Assembly: GCA_025362235.1 (NCBI GenBank)
Contig: JANYGZ010000007.1
Coordinates: 1 to 59,012 of the forward strand
DNA from: Ferruginibacter sp.
GTDB taxonomy: Bacteria; Bacteroidota; Bacteroidia; Chitinophagales; Chitinophagaceae
Length of the DNA stretch: 59,012 bases
Direction: 5' to 3'
Shown: piece by piece, positions 19,401-27,645 of the stretch
Layout: every line of letters begins with the position of its first letter
How positions within the stretch are numbered: the first letter of the stretch is position 1
Notes under the pieces: model-generated
What the model was told of the DNA's origin: nothing
What the model saw: the letters and a program-made list of their open reading frames with translations, nothing else
The model's database searches: none
Translations under genes and position numbers: made by a program

Positions 19401-22400
19401 GTTACAATATTGCAACCGATTTTAACAGCGTGTGGTTGATTAATACGCTTACTAAAATTGATGAAGAAACTAAAACCAGTTCCCAGTCAATTACTAACAA
19501 TCAGCCTTATAAAAATGAAATTACTATACTTGAAAAAGATCGTGGCGTCATGGCTGTTAGCTATGCATTTGTACAGCATAACCGTGTATACTGGGGCAAT
19601 GAAAGTTTTAGTATTCCATGGAGCAACAAAGAACTATCCATTGACTACTCCACTTTTAGGGATAAATTATTACCGGGCAGTGAAGAAAAATGGACGGTAA
19701 AAATCAGTGGCAACAAAGGAGAAAAGGTTACAGCAGAAATGTTGGCAGCCATGTATGATGCCAGCCTCGACCAGTTTAAACCACATAACTGGGCTGCATT
19801 AAATATTTGGCCAACGTTATATACTTCACTTAACTGGACGGGAAATGGATTTGATGCAGTCAATTCAGAAGAATATGAAAGAAATGAGAATGATTATTTA
19901 AGCCTTCCTGAAAAAACTTATGACCAATTACTATTTGCCAATAACAGCGATTTGAATGATGTAATAGTAACGGGATATGCAGCTGTAAAAAGAAAAGATG
20001 TGACAGGAAGTGTTTCGGAAGTAAGAGTAGCTAATGCAGCACCGCAAATATCTCAAGATAAATTCACTCTTAATAAAAGTGCAAAAAAGGAAGAACTAAA
20101 AGAAGGCGAAATAATTGAGCAAGACTCTGTAGTATTAACAGTAAATAATCAACAACAAACAATAAATCAACCACAAATCCGCAAAAATTTTAATGAAACA
20201 GCATTCTTTTTTCCTGATTTAAAAACAGATGCTGATGGCAATACAAGTTTTTCTTTTACCATGTCTGAAGCATTAACCCAATGGAAACTGATGACCTTTG
20301 CGCACACAAAAAATTTAGCAAGCGGCTACTCAGAAAAAACAACAGTAACACAAAAACCATTAATGGTACAACCCAACGCACCGCGTTTTTTAAGAGAAGG
20401 TGATGCCCTTGAGTTTAGTGCCAAAATTGTAAACCTAAGTGATAAAGAAATAACCGGCACCACACAATTGGAATTACTGGATGCTGCAACTGGTAAACCG
20501 GTTGATGGCTGGTTTAAAAATATATTTCCTACACAATATTTTACCGTAGGAACAGGGCAAAGTGCAGCCGTAAAATTTCCCATGGAAATACCTTTCAATT
20601 TTAACTCCGCGATGACTTACCGCATAGTAGCTAAATCTTCAGATACAACAGCAAATAGCAATGGCTTTTCCGACGGTGAAGAAATGGCCATACCTGTTTT
20701 AACCAACAGAATGTTAGTAACAGAATCGATGCCTATTAATCTTCGCAATCAAACAACAAAGAATTTTACTTTCGAAAAATTATTGAACAGTGGTAACAGC
20801 CAAAACATTACTAACCAGGCGCTTACAGTAGAATACACCAGTAACCCCGCCTGGTATGCAGTGCAGGCTTTACCATATTTAATGGAATACCCATACGAAT
20901 GTGCGGAACAAACTTTTAACCGTTACTATGCAAATACTTTGGCAACTTATGTAAGTAACAGCATGCCTAAAATTAAAGCCATTTTTGATAAATGGCGCAC
21001 AATAGATACAGCTGCATTATTAAGCAACCTGCAAAAAAATGAAGAATTAAAATCAGCGTTATTGCAGGAAACCCCGTGGGTGTTGGCGGCAGAAAATGAA
21101 AGTGAACAAAAGAAAAATATTGCCTTATTGTTCGACATGGTAAAGATGAGTAAGGAAACAGATAAGACTATCGCCCAGTTAAAAGATATGCAAAGCAGCA
21201 ATGGTGGTTTTGTATGGTTCAAAGGCGGCGCCGATGACCGTTACATCACCCAATATATTATCACCGGTATTGGTCATCTTAAAAAGTTGAACGCTTTATC
21301 AGGCAACAATGCAAATCAGCTAAAAGATATTATGGGTATTGCCAATAAAGCTATTCCTTATCTTGATAAAAAAATTAAGGATGACTATGATAATCTTATT
21401 AAACATAAAATAAACCTTAAAAATAATACCCTAAGCAACGCCGCTGTTCAATACCTGTACATGAGAAGTTTCTTTACAGAAACTTTCATTGCACCATCTG
21501 TGCAAACTGCGTATAACTACTACCGCGAGCAGGCAAAAAAATATTGGTTAAGCAATAGTAAATACATGCAGGCCATGATTGCATTGGCATTAAACCGCAG
21601 CCAGGATAATACAACACCAAAAGCCATCATCAGGTCTTTAAAAGAAAATGCTATCAGCAATAATGAATTGGGCATGTACTGGAAAGAATGGACAAATGGC
21701 GGCTATTATTGGTACCAGGCTCCCATAGAAAGCCAGGCAATAATGATTGAAGCATTTACAGATATCGATAAAAATATTGCAACAGTAAATGACCTTAAAA
21801 CATGGCTGTTAAAACAAAAGCAAACACAAAACTGGGGAACCACAAAAGCCACTGCAGAAGCATGTTATGCACTATTAATACCCACTATCCAAAAGGGAGA
21901 TATGAGTACTTCCATTTTAAATGCAGAACAGGAAGTGACTATCAATTTGGGAAATACAACTATTAAGAGTACCAATAATAAAACAGAAGCAGGTACAGGC
22001 TATTTCAAAAAAACAATTGAAGCAAAAGACGTAAAGCCCGAAATGAGAAATATTAAGGTTACTGTAAGCTCTTCTCAAAATTCTTCTTTAGCTGCAGAAA
22101 CATCATGGGGAGCAGTTTACTGGCAATATTTTGAAGACCTTGATAAAATAACTTTTGCAGAAACACCATTAAAGCTTACCAAAAAATTATTTGTAGAAAA
22201 AAATACAGATAAAGGTCCTGTTTTAGAAGCAATTACAGATGGAGTTGAATTGAAAGTGGGCGATAAAGTAAAAGTGCGGATAGAACTAAAAGTAGACAGG
22301 GAAATGGAATATGTACATATGAAAGATATGCGTGCAGCCTGCATGGAGCCTGTAAATGTTATTAGTGAATATAAATGGCAGGGCGGCTTGGGTTATTACG

Positions 22401-22591
22401 AAACTACCAAAGATGCAAGTACAAATTTCTTTTTCGGCCAGTTGCCAAGGGGCAGTTATGTATTTGAATACCCCCTATTTGTAACAATTGCAGGTAATTT
22501 CAGTAATGGCATCACCACTATTCAGTGCATGTATGCGCCGGAATTTACAAGCCATAGTGAAGGAATAAGGGTGCAAGTACAAGCCCCCTAA
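16424..22591 (+). CDS. Alpha-2-macroglobulin family protein with thioester motif
   Basis: 2055 residues from ATG 16424 (a TTG 27 bases upstream is less likely), with a signal peptide (FLVLVTTILADKMIAQ). An N-terminal helical part of about 350 residues is followed by MG domains. The MG2 domain has FTDRSIYRPGQTVYFKG at about 596. The A2M domain near 1263-1290 has FPDLKTDADGNTSFSF. The thioester motif CAEQ (Cys1493 to Gln1496) precedes an alpha-alpha barrel. Such proteins trap proteases covalently in the periplasm. The stretch between the MG and A2M domains, where a bait region would sit, contains a segment resembling the start of a SusC plug (1178-1200). It stands alone, without the PBP1C gene seen beside E. 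coli homologues. Confidence 0.93.
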   Translation: MFLKKLLFLVLVTTILADKMIAQTNIDYSKNWKKVEALEKKGLTKSALEEVMVIYNLALKGNNDAQQIKAAVYQIKYRNMIQEDSRENNIFFVDTLIAKANAPAKNVLQSMQAEMFWQYLQNNRYKLYDRTRLAEEKSKDISTWSADKLNNTISSLYKASLINERLLQSTKLDGFDAIIIKGENTRQLRPTLFDFLAFRALGYFMNDETTLTKPAYQFTIDNPKAFAPAAEFVAASFNTKDTASLQYKAILLLQNILQFHLKDNNPDALLDADLIRLSYVNQHAVTDDKSKLYEAALQNIEEKYSSNPASAQAMYLRALLYNERGQQFNPLTNTANQYEIKRAKELCESAYKKFPKSEGGINAQNMLLQIAQPALQLETEKVNVPGQPFRTLVTYKNATTVYFRIIKTSREELKKMDRREYDKLWKNIVSLQPIISWNVNLPDPQDYQNHSTEIKVDALGNGAYFILASLDANFSLQKNIIARQLTYVSNISYIKNNTGEYYVLNRDNGQPYNNAQVQVWQTKYNYTKSENEGIKAENYTTDKNGLFKLIKSKEYRNILLQIKAGADELFLDENNYTAYYNSYQQSEIIKPVTFLFTDRSIYRPGQTVYFKGIVIKKGSRSNETAIIPSFVTTVQLKDANNQKVGEVQMITNEFGSYHGTFKLPEGSLNGQFSLYDTSTKTSQYFSVEEYKRPKFFVEVQKPKGTYRLLDSISITGLAKAYAGNNIDGAKVQYRVVRKVRYPVWWGGYYPAYGRKIIPPGRSGEEVEITNGETVTDIKGAFNITFKALPDESVDKKSQPTFYYEVSADITDINGETRSGNTSVAVAYQMLQLDINVPDKISIDSLKNIIVRTTNLNGIEEKTIATLTIQQLKSPAKIFRERYWNQPDQFVMSKDEYYGYFPYDVYKNENEVKNYEAGETVFEKTDSTNSQWSMVNGQWKAGWYRITATAKDKYGETVKSEKYIQVYSNKNATTDNPVELRVQNNEAEPGQKISYNIATDFNSVWLINTLTKIDEETKTSSQSITNNQPYKNEITILEKDRGVMAVSYAFVQHNRVYWGNESFSIPWSNKELSIDYSTFRDKLLPGSEEKWTVKISGNKGEKVTAEMLAAMYDASLDQFKPHNWAALNIWPTLYTSLNWTGNGFDAVNSEEYERNENDYLSLPEKTYDQLLFANNSDLNDVIVTGYAAVKRKDVTGSVSEVRVANAAPQISQDKFTLNKSAKKEELKEGEIIEQDSVVLTVNNQQQTINQPQIRKNFNETAFFFPDLKTDADGNTSFSFTMSEALTQWKLMTFAHTKNLASGYSEKTTVTQKPLMVQPNAPRFLREGDALEFSAKIVNLSDKEITGTTQLELLDAATGKPVDGWFKNIFPTQYFTVGTGQSAAVKFPMEIPFNFNSAMTYRIVAKSSDTTANSNGFSDGEEMAIPVLTNRMLVTESMPINLRNQTTKNFTFEKLLNSGNSQNITNQALTVEYTSNPAWYAVQALPYLMEYPYECAEQTFNRYYANTLATYVSNSMPKIKAIFDKWRTIDTAALLSNLQKNEELKSALLQETPWVLAAENESEQKKNIALLFDMVKMSKETDKTIAQLKDMQSSNGGFVWFKGGADDRYITQYIITGIGHLKKLNALSGNNANQLKDIMGIANKAIPYLDKKIKDDYDNLIKHKINLKNNTLSNAAVQYLYMRSFFTETFIAPSVQTAYNYYREQAKKYWLSNSKYMQAMIALALNRSQDNTTPKAIIRSLKENAISNNELGMYWKEWTNGGYYWYQAPIESQAIMIEAFTDIDKNIATVNDLKTWLLKQKQTQNWGTTKATAEACYALLIPTIQKGDMSTSILNAEQEVTINLGNTTIKSTNNKTEAGTGYFKKTIEAKDVKPEMRNIKVTVSSSQNSSLAAETSWGAVYWQYFEDLDKITFAETPLKLTKKLFVEKNTDKGPVLEAITDGVELKVGDKVKVRIELKVDREMEYVHMKDMRAACMEPVNVISEYKWQGGLGYYETTKDASTNFFFGQLPRGSYVFEYPLFVTIAGNFSNGITTIQCMYAPEFTSHSEGIRVQVQAP
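19207..19236 (+). repeat. Tandem GGTCAAT repeat inside the macroglobulin gene
   Basis: The unit GGTCAAT is repeated about four times in tandem, encoding SQWSMVNGQW at about residue 930. The same unit occurs in the intergenic repeat at 46251-46267. It keeps the reading frame and lies in a stretch between MG domains, so it may be an in-frame insertion of an otherwise intergenic repeat. Confidence 0.6.
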
Positions 22592-22746
22592 ATCCCCCAA
22601 AGTGGCACTTGTTATAGTTCACAATTAAAAGATTATGCTCATTTTTGCAGGGTTTTGAGACATTGTTTCAATGCTCTGCCTCATTCTGGTGTAGCCGATT
22701 TGAAAATATTATCAATTATCCATTACCAAATTATCCATTAAACCCT

Positions 22747-22754
22747 TACCTTTG
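22747..22754 (+). promoter_or_regulatory. -7 promoter box of the S6-S18-L9 cluster
   Basis: TACCTTTG fits TAnnTTTG and lies 61 bases before the rpsF ATG. The upstream repeat (22708-22740) occupies the place of the -33 box, where I see no TTG. This is the best candidate for the cluster promoter. Confidence 0.5.
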
Positions 22755-22814
22755 CAGCCCCGTAGACAATTGTATACGGAATTAAACAATTTTTTAAACT
22801 ATAAATCAGGGAAA

Positions 22815-23171
22815 ATGAACAACTACGAATTGATGGTGATTTTTACCCCGGTGCTGTCTGAAGAGGAATTTAAAGCCGCTCAGAAAAAATTTGCTTCATT
22901 TGTTACAGACAATGGCGGCGAAGTTTTGCACACCAATCCCTGGGGACTAAAATCACTGGCCTATCCTATTGCCAAAAAGACCACCGGTCTTTATTGGGTA
23001 ATGGAGTATTCAGCGCCAACCATCTTCAATGAAAAGTTGAAAACTCAACTTTTACGTGACGAATCTGTTATGCGTCACATGTATACTGTACTCGATAAAT
23101 ACGCCGTCGATTACAACACCAAAAAGAGAAGTGGCGGAAAATATTCACCAACAGAAAAAGCGGAGGCATAA
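22815..23171 (+). CDS. rpsF: 30S ribosomal protein S6
   Basis: 118 residues from ATG 22815; an upstream in-frame codon at 22752 would add 21 unlikely residues. The start NNYELMVIFTPVL and the later GLKSLAYPIAKKTTGLYW match S6, a small-subunit platform protein that pairs with S18. The C-terminal tail is basic (KKRSGGKYSP). It is followed after 3 bases by rpsR, the standard Bacteroidota order without priB/ssb between. Confidence 0.97.
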   Translation: MNNYELMVIFTPVLSEEEFKAAQKKFASFVTDNGGEVLHTNPWGLKSLAYPIAKKTTGLYWVMEYSAPTIFNEKLKTQLLRDESVMRHMYTVLDKYAVDYNTKKRSGGKYSPTEKAEA

Positions 23172-23174
23172 ATC

Positions 23175-23441
23175 ATGGCAAAACCAAATGAGATAAAATA
23201 TCTTACAGCTATCAAGGCTGAAAAGCGCCCAAAGAAATATTGCCGCTTTAAAAAAATGGGTATCCATTATATTGATTATAAAGATGCCGATTTTTTAAAA
23301 AAATTCCTGAACGAACAAGGTAAATTATTACCCCGCCGTTTAAGCGGAAACTCTTTAAAGTTTCAGCGTAAAGTGAGCGATGCAGTAAAAAAAGCCCGTC
23401 AAATGGCTATTTTACCCTACGTTACAGATCTATTGAAATAA
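23175..23441 (+). CDS. rpsR: 30S ribosomal protein S18
   Basis: 88 residues, strongly basic, with the S18 core [16 protein letters not shown] and [13 protein letters not shown], then [11 protein letters not shown]. It binds S6 on the 30S platform. It starts 3 bases after rpsF, so the two are cotranslated. A 7-bp hairpin in the gap before rplI (23479-23495) may modulate the relative output of the last gene. Confidence 0.97.
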   Translation: MAKPNEIKYLTAIKAEKRPKKYCRFKKMGIHYIDYKDADFLKKFLNEQGKLLPRRLSGNSLKFQRKVSDAVKKARQMAILPYVTDLLK

Positions 23442-23478
23442 AATTTTTCACCACCCTAATCTTTATAAAAGGAGAAAG

Positions 23479-23495
23479 TCCCGATATAATCGGGA
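23479..23495 (+). repeat. Short palindromic hairpin between rpsR and rplI
   Basis: TCCCGAT, loop ATA, ATCGGGA: a perfect 7-bp stem. A near copy (CCCGAT acaa ATCGGG) is at 32403-32418 between two other genes, so it belongs to a dispersed palindromic repeat rather than being a specific ribosomal operon signal. Confidence 0.6.
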
Positions 23496-23516
23496 TTGGG
23501 TAAAAATGCAAACAAC

Positions 23517-23963
23517 ATGCAGGTAATATTAATACAGGATGTAAATAATCTTGGCGGTACCAACGAATTGGTAACAGTAAAAAATGGTTACGGACGTAAC
23601 TTTTTAATTCCTTCTAAATTAGCTATTGAGGCAAGCCCCGGTAATCTTAAACAAAGGGAAGAAAAAGTAAAACAACAGGCTAAAAAAGAAGCTAAATTAT
23701 TAGCTGAATTGAATAGCGTAATTGCTGTTTTAACAAATGGCCCATTAAAAATTGGTGCTAAAACCGGTACAACAGGTAAAATTTTCGGTAGCGTAACTTC
23801 GGTTCAGATTGCCCGTGCAATTAAAGAACAAAAAGGCTACGAAATAGACCGCCGCCGTATCTCCATCCTGGACGATGTAAAAGAACTGGGTACATTTAAA
23901 GCAAAAATTGATTTTGGTAACGGTAACGAAACTGAGGTTGAATTTGAAGTAATTGCTGAATAA
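23517..23963 (+). CDS. rplI: 50S ribosomal protein L9
   Basis: 148 residues from ATG 23517, beginning MQVILIQDVNNLG; the in-frame codon at 23496 is inside the hairpin region and unlikely. The N-terminal domain has the L9 signature VKNGYGRNFLIPSKLA (about 24-39), then the long linking helix (REEKVKQQAKKEAKLLAEL) and the C-terminal domain FGSVTSVQIARAI. It binds 23S rRNA near the L1 stalk. It ends the cluster; a strong terminator follows 22 bases later. Confidence 0.97.
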   Translation: MQVILIQDVNNLGGTNELVTVKNGYGRNFLIPSKLAIEASPGNLKQREEKVKQQAKKEAKLLAELNSVIAVLTNGPLKIGAKTGTTGKIFGSVTSVQIARAIKEQKGYEIDRRRISILDDVKELGTFKAKIDFGNGNETEVEFEVIAE

Positions 23964-23984
23964 TTGTATTGTAAATATTTACTG

Positions 23985-24016
23985 ATCCGCCCTTGTTAAA
24001 AGGGCGGATTTTTTTT
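23985..24016 (+). terminator. Rho-independent terminator after rplI
   Basis: Perfect 10-bp stem ATCCGCCCTT / AAGGGCGGAT with a 5-base loop followed by eight T. It closes the ribosomal protein cluster. Confidence 0.92.
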
Positions 24017-24103
24017 GCCAAAACTTTTAATGGCTATAAAAGCACACAATTGTTTTTCTTTGCCTTTTATTACTACTTACACACCATTTTAAAACTGTTC
24101 AAA

Positions 24104-25729
24104 ATGCTATCCAAATTAAAAAAAAATTTTACTTCTGCAGGTATAGCCGTTTTTTTTGTCAGTATTATTTTTACTGATTGTAATGGCAAAACAAAAGCTC
24201 TACCTTCAGCCAACGATACCATTCCAAAAATTCCCGCAAAAGACATGGGTATTAAAGGAAGCTTTAGCGCACAAACAAAAATTACATTTGATAGTATACT
24301 TATAAAATCCTTCCTTGACAGCTTCCCAAAATTCAAAACATTTCAAAAAGACATTTCTAGTTTTTATAAGGGCAGAAATTATGCCTATGCATGGTATGAT
24401 GATAGCGGAATGATAGAACCTGCCACCAATCTATACAACCGCATCCAAAATATAGCTGATGAAGGTGTACTAAATCCTGTTCCCTATAAAACTGACTTTA
24501 CAACCTTAATGGAAACAGAAGAGGTATCTGATTCCATCTCGACAATGATAGAGCTGATGCTTACTTCGCAATATTTAGCCTATGCAAAAAATGTATGGCA
24601 GGGATTGAATGAAAAACAATTATTGACCTTAGATTGGTTTTTACCACGCAAAAAAATAACGAGTCAGCAATTGCTGGATTCTCTAGTGAGTGGAAATAAT
24701 ATATTAGAGAATTCGCCAGTTTTCAAGCAATATAATTTGCTGAAAGAATATTTAAAAAAGTACAAACTTATACAGGCAAAAGGTGAGCTGGTAACAATTA
24801 AAGCTGATAAAAAAACATACCACATGAATGATTCATCCGCCATCATTTTAGCCATCAGGGAGCAGCTTTTTTTATTGGGCGACTTAGCTGCAAATAATCA
24901 ATCTGCCATATTCGATATTGAACTACAAAATGGCGTAAAAAGTATGGAGCGCCGGTTTGGATACAAAGAAGATGGTATTGTAAATACAGCACTTCTTGCG
25001 GAATTGAATCATCCAATTGAAAAAAGAATTGAAGAAATAATATTGAATATGGAACGCTCCCGGTGGATTCCGGTTCAGTTAAACAACAATTATCTTGTTG
25101 TAAATATCCCTGAATATAAACTGCATGTTTACGAAAACGACAGTTTGGCCTTTAGTATGAATGTAGTGGTTGGCAAAAACCAGCATAAGACGGTAATTTT
25201 TAATGGCGAAATGAAGTATGTGGTATTTAGCCCTTATTGGAACATTCCTGCAAGCATCTTAAAAAATGAAACATTGCCTGCCATTAAAAGAAATCCCAAT
25301 TACCTGGCAAAGCACAATATGGAATGGAACGGTGGAAATGTGCGGCAAAAACCAGGGACAAATAATTCTTTAGGATTAGTAAAATTTTTATTTCCGAATA
25401 CACATAGCATTTATTTACACGATTCACCCGCCAAGTCGTTGTTTAATGAAGATAAAAGAGCATTCAGCCATGGTTGTATACGTTTAGCGGAACCAAAAAA
25501 GCTGGCTCAATACCTTTTAAGAAACGATCCTAAATGGACAGAAGAAAAAATTACAGCCGCTATGAATAGTAAAACAGAACAATATGTAACACTTAAAGAT
25601 ACTATTCCGGTTTTCATTGCTTATTTTACTGCATGGGTTGATAAGGAGGGGAAAATAAATTTCAGAAACGATGTTTATAACAGGGACAGCCGTTTGGCCA
25701 AAATGATAATGGAAAACCCCGGTTTATGA
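24104..25729 (+). CDS. L,D-transpeptidase (YcbB-like)
   Basis: 541 residues from ATG 24104; upstream in-frame codons run through the rplI terminator and are not used. An N-terminal signal or lipoprotein-like segment (VFFVSIIFTDC) leads to a scaffold domain with a peptidoglycan-binding-like part (about 270-310, QNGVKSMERRFGYKEDG). The YkuD domain (about 345-500) has the catalytic SHGCIRL with His456 and Cys458. These enzymes make 3-3 crosslinks in peptidoglycan or attach proteins to it. Length fits the long YcbB subfamily. The residue before the putative lipobox Cys is Asp, so lipidation is uncertain. It is monocistronic. Confidence 0.93.
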   Translation: MLSKLKKNFTSAGIAVFFVSIIFTDCNGKTKALPSANDTIPKIPAKDMGIKGSFSAQTKITFDSILIKSFLDSFPKFKTFQKDISSFYKGRNYAYAWYDDSGMIEPATNLYNRIQNIADEGVLNPVPYKTDFTTLMETEEVSDSISTMIELMLTSQYLAYAKNVWQGLNEKQLLTLDWFLPRKKITSQQLLDSLVSGNNILENSPVFKQYNLLKEYLKKYKLIQAKGELVTIKADKKTYHMNDSSAIILAIREQLFLLGDLAANNQSAIFDIELQNGVKSMERRFGYKEDGIVNTALLAELNHPIEKRIEEIILNMERSRWIPVQLNNNYLVVNIPEYKLHVYENDSLAFSMNVVVGKNQHKTVIFNGEMKYVVFSPYWNIPASILKNETLPAIKRNPNYLAKHNMEWNGGNVRQKPGTNNSLGLVKFLFPNTHSIYLHDSPAKSLFNEDKRAFSHGCIRLAEPKKLAQYLLRNDPKWTEEKITAAMNSKTEQYVTLKDTIPVFIAYFTAWVDKEGKINFRNDVYNRDSRLAKMIMENPGL

Positions 25730-25742
25730 TTTTTACTGAAAA

Positions 25743-25774
25743 TTGTTGTTTTTTTAAATAAATAGTTACATTTG
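25743..25774 (+). promoter_or_regulatory. Promoter of the RNA-binding protein gene
   Basis: TTG at 25746-25748 and TACATTTG at 25767-25774 with 18 bases between, matching the phylum consensus. Transcription should start about 25780, giving a leader of roughly 118 bases before ATG 25899, unusually long for this window. Confidence 0.7.
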
Positions 25775-25898
25775 TAAGGCTATTAATGGTTTTAGTATTT
25801 CGTCGCTAGCTGATAGATGTCTTTTTAGAAGGTTGTTTTCAGTTCATTGTACCCGCTAAGTCATTAAAGTTATTATTTAATTTTAAAAAGTTTTTACA

Positions 25899-26330
25899 AT
25901 GAACATCTATGTAGGAAATCTCAGTTGGACAATGACGGATGAAGATTTAAGCAATCTCTTCACTCAGTATGGTACTGTTACCAGTGCTAAAATTTTAAAA
26001 GACAAAATGAATGGCCGCAGCAAGGGTTTTGGTTTTGTTGAAATGGACGACGCAGAAGCAGCTAAAACTGCTATTGCCAGTTTAAACGAAAACGAAGTAC
26101 AGGGCCGTAAATTAATCGTTAACGAATCGCAGCCACGCACAGAAGGTGAAGGCGGCGGTGGTTATAAAAAACGCAGCTTCGGCGGCGGAAGTGGCGGCTA
26201 CAAGAAAAGTGGCGGCAGTGGTTACGGCGGTGGTGGTGGAAGAAGCGGCGGCAGTGGTGGTTACGGCGGAAGCGGCGGCGGTGGCAACAGAAGCGGCGGC
26301 AGCGGCGGCGGTTACAACAGAGATTATTAA
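25899..26330 (+). CDS. RRM RNA-binding protein with glycine-rich tail
   Basis: 143 residues. The first 80 form one RRM domain with RNP2 (IYVGNL, 3-8) and RNP1 (KGFGFVEM, about 43-50). The rest is a low-complexity tail of Gly, Ser, Tyr and Arg (GGGSGGYKKSGG and similar) typical of cold-inducible RNA-binding proteins in Bacteroidota and cyanobacteria. It probably acts as an RNA chaperone, perhaps at low temperature, and may phase-separate through its tail; both are inferred from family and composition. It has its own promoter, a long leader and a terminator, so it is monocistronic. GC content of the tail is locally high because of the Gly codons. Confidence 0.95.
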   Translation: MNIYVGNLSWTMTDEDLSNLFTQYGTVTSAKILKDKMNGRSKGFGFVEMDDAEAAKTAIASLNENEVQGRKLIVNESQPRTEGEGGGGYKKRSFGGGSGGYKKSGGSGYGGGGGRSGGSGGYGGSGGGGNRSGGSGGGYNRDY

Positions 26331-26357
26331 TCAATTTAACACCCGATAAAAAATTAA

Positions 26358-26385
26358 ATCCTTCACTTTTGGTGAGGGATTTTTT
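26358..26385 (+). terminator. Terminator after the RRM gene
   Basis: Stem ATCCTTCAC / GTGAGGGAT (one G-U pair), loop TTTTG, then a run of T at 26380-26385. Confidence 0.85.
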
Positions 26386-26411
26386 ATGCAAACTTATCAG
26401 TAATTATTAAA

Positions 26412-26954
26412 ATGAAAAGTGAAAGCGAAATTATTGAGCAAACAAAAAAATGGATTACCGGTGTAGTAATCAGTTGTAATTTTTGTCCATTTGCTGCAAA
26501 GGAAGTAAAACAAAATTCCATTCATTACCAGGTAGAAAATAGTACAGATAAAGCAGCATGCCTGCAGGCATTTTTGCAGGAATGCACCCGGTTAGATGAA
26601 GAGGAAAATATTGTAACTACTATGCTGATTTTGCCAAATGGGTTTGAACAATTTGATGATTATCTTGACCTGCTGGCAGGGGCTGAAACCTTACTGGAAG
26701 AAAATAATTACGAAGGCGTTTACCAGGTAGCCAGCTTTCATCCCCAATATATTTTTGGCGGTGCACCGATAAATGATGCCGCCAATTATACTAACAGAAG
26801 TATATACCCAATGTTACATTTATTAAGAGAAGAGCAGATAGAACAGGCGCTTGAACGTTATCCCGATCCAGAAAAAATTCCTGACAACAATATTTATTTT
26901 GCCCGTGAAAAAGGGGTGCAATACATGAAGATGCTGAGAGACGCCTGTTTGTAG
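26412..26954 (+). CDS. DUF1415 family protein
   Basis: 180 residues, cytoplasmic. It matches DUF1415 by CNFCPFA (about 22-28), VASFHPQYIFGG and the proline-rich YTNRSIYPMLHLLREEQIE. Two close Cys in CNFC could bind metal. The function of the family is unknown. It starts 27 bases after the terminator of the RRM gene, so it needs its own promoter. No operon partner downstream; the next gene is convergent. Confidence 0.9.
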   Translation: MKSESEIIEQTKKWITGVVISCNFCPFAAKEVKQNSIHYQVENSTDKAACLQAFLQECTRLDEEENIVTTMLILPNGFEQFDDYLDLLAGAETLLEENNYEGVYQVASFHPQYIFGGAPINDAANYTNRSIYPMLHLLREEQIEQALERYPDPEKIPDNNIYFAREKGVQYMKMLRDACL

Positions 26955-27026
26955 TGATGAGTTATAAATTATCAGTTATGAGTTGTTACCACTCCACACA
27001 TTTTTCATTCTTCATTTTTAATTCAC

Positions 27027-27620
27027 TCATATTCTCTTCAACCAGCCGGTAATGCTCATCCTTGGCTTATTGGCCAATAATACTTCATGCTCCATTTCAT
27101 CGCTTTTAAAGAACACGGCTTTTTGTGCAGTGGGCGAAATAGTTTGCGCTTCACCATTTTGATATACTACCAGTTGCCCCCCATCGGCAGCAACCCAATC
27201 ATCATTTAAATAACATATCAGTGAAAATTTTCTGTTATTATCTGTTTTAAACTGGTCCTTATGTTTTTTATAAGCACTCCCCTGTGCATACACCGCATAA
27301 TGAAATTCGTAATCGTTTATGCCGGTATAACAGGTATTGTTAAGGTGGCCGATAAAACCTTCTACCCTTGTTAAAAATTCCTGCTCAATAGTGTTGCTAT
27401 TTTTTTTATCCATCCAGTATATTTTATCACCCCGCATTTGCTGTGTGTTATCGGCGATTGCATCATTGCCAATACCTGCATATTTCATTTGTTCATGCTC
27501 CTGTAATTCGTGAATATTCTGCTGAAGATTATTTGATAAATTTTCAGATAAAAAGTTATTGGTAATACCCACATAGTTATTTATAAAACTGTTGATGAGT
27601 ATATCAAATTGTTGCGGCAT
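27027..27620 (-). CDS. 2OG-Fe(II) oxygenase (SM-20/prolyl hydroxylase type)
   Basis: 197 residues. The iron-binding triad is visible: KKHKDQF (His and Asp, about 118-121) and the distal HEVLL (about 173), with the 2-oxoglutarate Arg in KPRMSITGWLKR at the C-terminus. The core strands (FSLICYLNDDW, GGQLVVYQNGEA) match prolyl-4-hydroxylase-like dioxygenases. It may hydroxylate a ribosomal or other protein, as relatives do; the substrate is unknown. ATG 27620 is the start. The next gene upstream on this strand ends 122 bases away across an inverted repeat. Confidence 0.92.
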   Translation of the reverse strand: MPQQFDILINSFINNYVGITNNFLSENLSNNLQQNIHELQEHEQMKYAGIGNDAIADNTQQMRGDKIYWMDKKNSNTIEQEFLTRVEGFIGHLNNTCYTGINDYEFHYAVYAQGSAYKKHKDQFKTDNNRKFSLICYLNDDWVAADGGQLVVYQNGEAQTISPTAQKAVFFKSDEMEHEVLLANKPRMSITGWLKRI

Positions 27621-27645
27621 TATTTTTTGTTTGACAGTAAGTTTT

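Noticed and set aside
26150..26330. Apparent tandem DNA repeat that could be mistaken for a CRISPR-like array
   Set aside because: The repetition follows codons of the Gly-rich tail; units are short and irregular with no spacers.
26119..26391. Long ORFs opposite and out of frame with the RRM gene tail
   Set aside because: They are shadows of the repetitive GGC/GGT codons of the glycine-rich tail and encode only Cys/Arg/His or Ala/Val low-complexity strings.
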